DNA from: Anaerolineaceae bacterium | Lineage (GTDB): Bacteria > Chloroflexota > Anaerolineae > Promineifilales > Promineifilaceae | Assembly: GCA_002699125.1 (NCBI GenBank) | Contig: PABI01000036.1 | Coordinates: forward strand, 1 to 50,592 | Length of the DNA stretch: 50,592 nt | Reading direction: 5' to 3' | Shown: piece by piece, positions 49,428 through 50,592 of the stretch | Position numbering within the stretch: position 1 is the stretch's first letter | Layout: every line of letters begins with the position of its first letter | The notes under the pieces: generated by a model | What the model saw: only the letters and a program-made list of their open reading frames with translations | The model's database searches: none | What the model was told of the DNA's origin: nothing | Position numbers and translations under genes: made by a program

Positions 49428-49458
49428 ACGGCCGTTCTCCCAGGAGAACGGCCGTTTT
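49428..49458 (+). terminator. Intrinsic terminator built from two octamers
   Basis: ACGGCCGTTCTCC, CA, GGAGAACGGCCGT, then TTTTTT. Each arm contains a full ACGGCCGT. Perfect 13-bp stem plus T-run behind the secreted-protein gene. The rest of 49460-49654 holds no gene. Confidence 0.9.
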
Positions 49459-49654
49459 TTCTGAGGGTAGTATTAATTTCCCCTGCATTTTTGGCAAAGA
49501 TTGCGACTATTGAGAGGGTTTTCCCATTAAACCATCGAAGGATTGTTTGTTAGGATCACCGTATAGGTTTTGTATGTCAGCTTGTGCAACTGATTCAGTT
49601 GACTCGCCGAAGATCATAGAAAGTGTAACAAACTTGTAGAGGATCATAAACATC

Positions 49655-49921
49655 ATGAAAAAATGGCAGCATTGGTTAGAAAATTTATCCGCCGAAGAAA
49701 CGTTGTGGTTAACGGCCGTGTTCCTAGCGGCCATGTTAGGCACAATGGTAAGCAGCATTATTCTGCGCTGGGGCCTAAGCGCTTATGACGGGGCAGGAGC
49801 AAAACTAGCCATTTGCCTTTTGGCAACGGCCGCATACGGCGGTGCTGTGTTTGCTGTCTTCTACGTTTTGTTCCCGGAAACGCGACTCGCCTTAAAGCGC
49901 ATTTTTAGCAACAAAAAATAG
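49655..49921 (+). CDS. Small two-span membrane protein
   Basis: 88 residues. Two hydrophobic segments (LWLTAVFLAAMLGTMVSSIIL and LAICLLATAAYGGAVFAVFYVLF) and a basic C-terminus (RIFSNKK). No recognised family. AGAGGAT lies about 12 bases before the ATG. It is followed by a terminator hairpin, so it is its own unit. Two octamer-like words lie in it (49710 exact, 49825 one base off). Confidence 0.6.
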   Translation: MKKWQHWLENLSAEETLWLTAVFLAAMLGTMVSSIILRWGLSAYDGAGAKLAICLLATAAYGGAVFAVFYVLFPETRLALKRIFSNKK

Positions 49922-49945
49922 GTCGAAACACCCTCTCAAACTAAA

Positions 49946-49976
49946 ACGGCTGGCACATCTTAAGTGTGTCAGCCGT
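49946..49976. terminator. Terminator between convergent small membrane genes
   Basis: ACGGCTGGCACA and TGTGTCAGCCGT pair (one G-T pair) around TCTTAAG, with TCTTCTT after it. Placed between the plus-strand two-span gene and the minus-strand GlsB-type gene. Confidence 0.8.
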
Positions 49977-50024
49977 CTTCTTCACACTATTCAATTGTCA
50001 GAACAAAAATCTAACGGTCAGGCA

Positions 50025-50291
50025 TCAATTCGTGGCGCGGCGTAGATAGCCGACAATTGCCAACAAAATGACAGCGCCCAAAATGGCGACAAGCAGGCTG
50101 TAGAAATTGAAGCCTGACGCCGGCGCAAAGCCCAACAAGTCGACCACAAAGCCACCAATTAGGGCACCAACAATGCCGACAACAATATTGGCAACCATTC
50201 CCATTTGGGCATTGCGCTTCATGATGATGCTGGCAATCCAGCCAGCCACACCACCCAGAACAATCCACAAGACAATACTAACTAAATCCAT
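50025..50291 (-). CDS. GlsB/YeaQ/YmgE-family membrane protein
   Basis: 88 residues, AAGGAG about 8 bases before the ATG. Three hydrophobic segments with the family pattern VLGGVAGWIASIIMKR, MVANIVVGIVGALIGGFVVDLLG and SLLVAILGAVILLAIVGYLRR. Known as transglycosylase-associated/stress-response membrane proteins; molecular role unknown. Slightly longer than E. coli YeaQ (82). Confidence 0.9.
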   Translation of the reverse strand: MDLVSIVLWIVLGGVAGWIASIIMKRNAQMGMVANIVVGIVGALIGGFVVDLLGFAPASGFNFYSLLVAILGAVILLAIVGYLRRATN

Positions 50292-50592
50292 GACAATCTC
50301 CTTATTTGAGTCGCTAGGGGGTTCGATGTTAGTCCGTTGCCTTATTAAAAATGCTACCCGTTAAAACCCGGGTCTAAGGTAAAGTTACGTACAGTCAGCA
50401 AACATAGTTGCAACAACTTTTTTAGTGGCAACTTTGCCTATTTTCCATATGATTGATGAGGATGCTTTAATTCTTATTTTTAGGGGATGTTTAAGCGCAA
50501 GTTTTGTGCAATTGGCGGCGAAATCGTAAAAAATCGCCAAAAATAAAAGTCGAACTTTAACAATCTGCTCAAATGTGACAGTCTCATAGCGA
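50292..50592. other. Gene-free 300 bases at the window end
   Basis: AT-rich upstream region of the GlsB-type gene. I see a GTTGCAAC-AACT / AGTGGCAAC partial repeat near 50408-50440 and a GGCGA/TCGCC hairpin near 50516-50538. No gene or RNA recognised. Confidence 0.5.

Larger units (their letters stand above)
1..50592. repeat. Dispersed palindromic octamer ACGGCCGT (HIP1-like genome word)
   Basis: The self-complementary word ACGGCCGT, often extended to AACGGCCGTT, recurs through the whole window. I counted about 95 copies by eye (first at 264-271, last at about 49710). Examples lie near 2229, 5106, 11183, 12034, 18136, 24184, 28870, 33415, 38084, 42077, 47313 and 49428. In genes it is read in different phases (Thr-Ala-Val, Asn-Gly-Arg, or within Arg-Pro-Ser), and it also sits between genes, so codon preference alone does not explain it. 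No copy was seen from about 6915 to 11180 or from about 21150 to 23570. The count is manual and may be off by a few. Confidence 0.9.

Overview
The window looks like a chromosomal piece of a filamentous or anaerolinea-type Chloroflexota (Anaerolineae/Caldilineae/Ardenticatenia-like). This rests on gene style only: a Ser/Thr kinase fused to WD40 propellers, Thr/Pro-rich linkers behind lipoprotein signals, beta-propeller lipoproteins, a compact sarcosine oxidase, and acyl-CoA genes; no rRNA or other marker gene is present. No rRNA, tRNA, CRISPR array, transposase or phage gene was seen. The most striking property is the palindromic octamer ACGGCCGT, which I counted about 95 times by eye (roughly one per 530 bases, against about one expected in the whole window). 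It occurs in genes, in all reading phases, and between genes.

Layout. 0.1-7.6 kb (minus strand): a soxA-soxG-soxB sarcosine oxidase operon followed by a kinase-WD40 protein. 7.6-12.8 kb: an accessory zone with a DinB-fold protein, an AT-rich pair (APH-like kinase plus membrane protein with a PLD-like domain) bracketed by 53-base direct repeats, an HNH nuclease, a DUF433/DUF5615 toxin-antitoxin pair and a GNAT acetyltransferase, the last three separated by copies of a ~110-base repeat. 12.9-20.8 kb: mostly minus-strand small housekeeping or envelope genes, including a GWGQ-repeat secreted protein, a squalene-cyclase-like protein, an internally deleted HAD gene, a methyltransferase, an orphan MazF-like protein and a transaldolase homologue whose Schiff-base lysine is glutamate. 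21.3-23.3 kb: a second AT-rich, octamer-free island with an effector-associated-domain (EAD) protein and a PLD-like protein, a good candidate for an undescribed two-gene conflict system.

23.4-33.6 kb: a membrane-bound sulfite-oxidase-fold enzyme, a surface-anchored lamin-tail/nuclease, an odd receiver-like multi-domain protein, endonuclease VIII, a DsbA/FrnE-type oxidoreductase with an in-frame TGA exactly at the first cysteine of its CPFC motif (probable selenoprotein), a luciferase-like monooxygenase and an LVIVD-propeller lipoprotein. 33.7-45.1 kb (plus strand): a long acyl-CoA/short-chain alcohol catabolic cluster starting from a good sigma-A-type promoter: enoyl-CoA hydratase, SDR, ACAD10/11-type dehydrogenase and its APH kinase partner, K+ channel, alpha/beta hydrolase, PECR-like SDR, SnoaL-like protein, cNMP-domain histidine kinase, two metallo-beta-lactamase-fold hydrolases, Nudix hydrolase and thioesterase. 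Almost every junction in this cluster carries an inverted repeat. 45.3-50.6 kb: a 1197-residue secreted Calx-beta protein, small envelope proteins and a GlsB-type membrane protein.

How the parts may work together: the acyl-CoA cluster plausibly degrades hydroxy- or branched acids by the phosphorylation/elimination route known for LvaA/LvaC and ACAD10/11; the sox operon would oxidise N-methyl glycine and pass the C1 unit to tetrahydrofolate; the two octamer-free islands look horizontally acquired.
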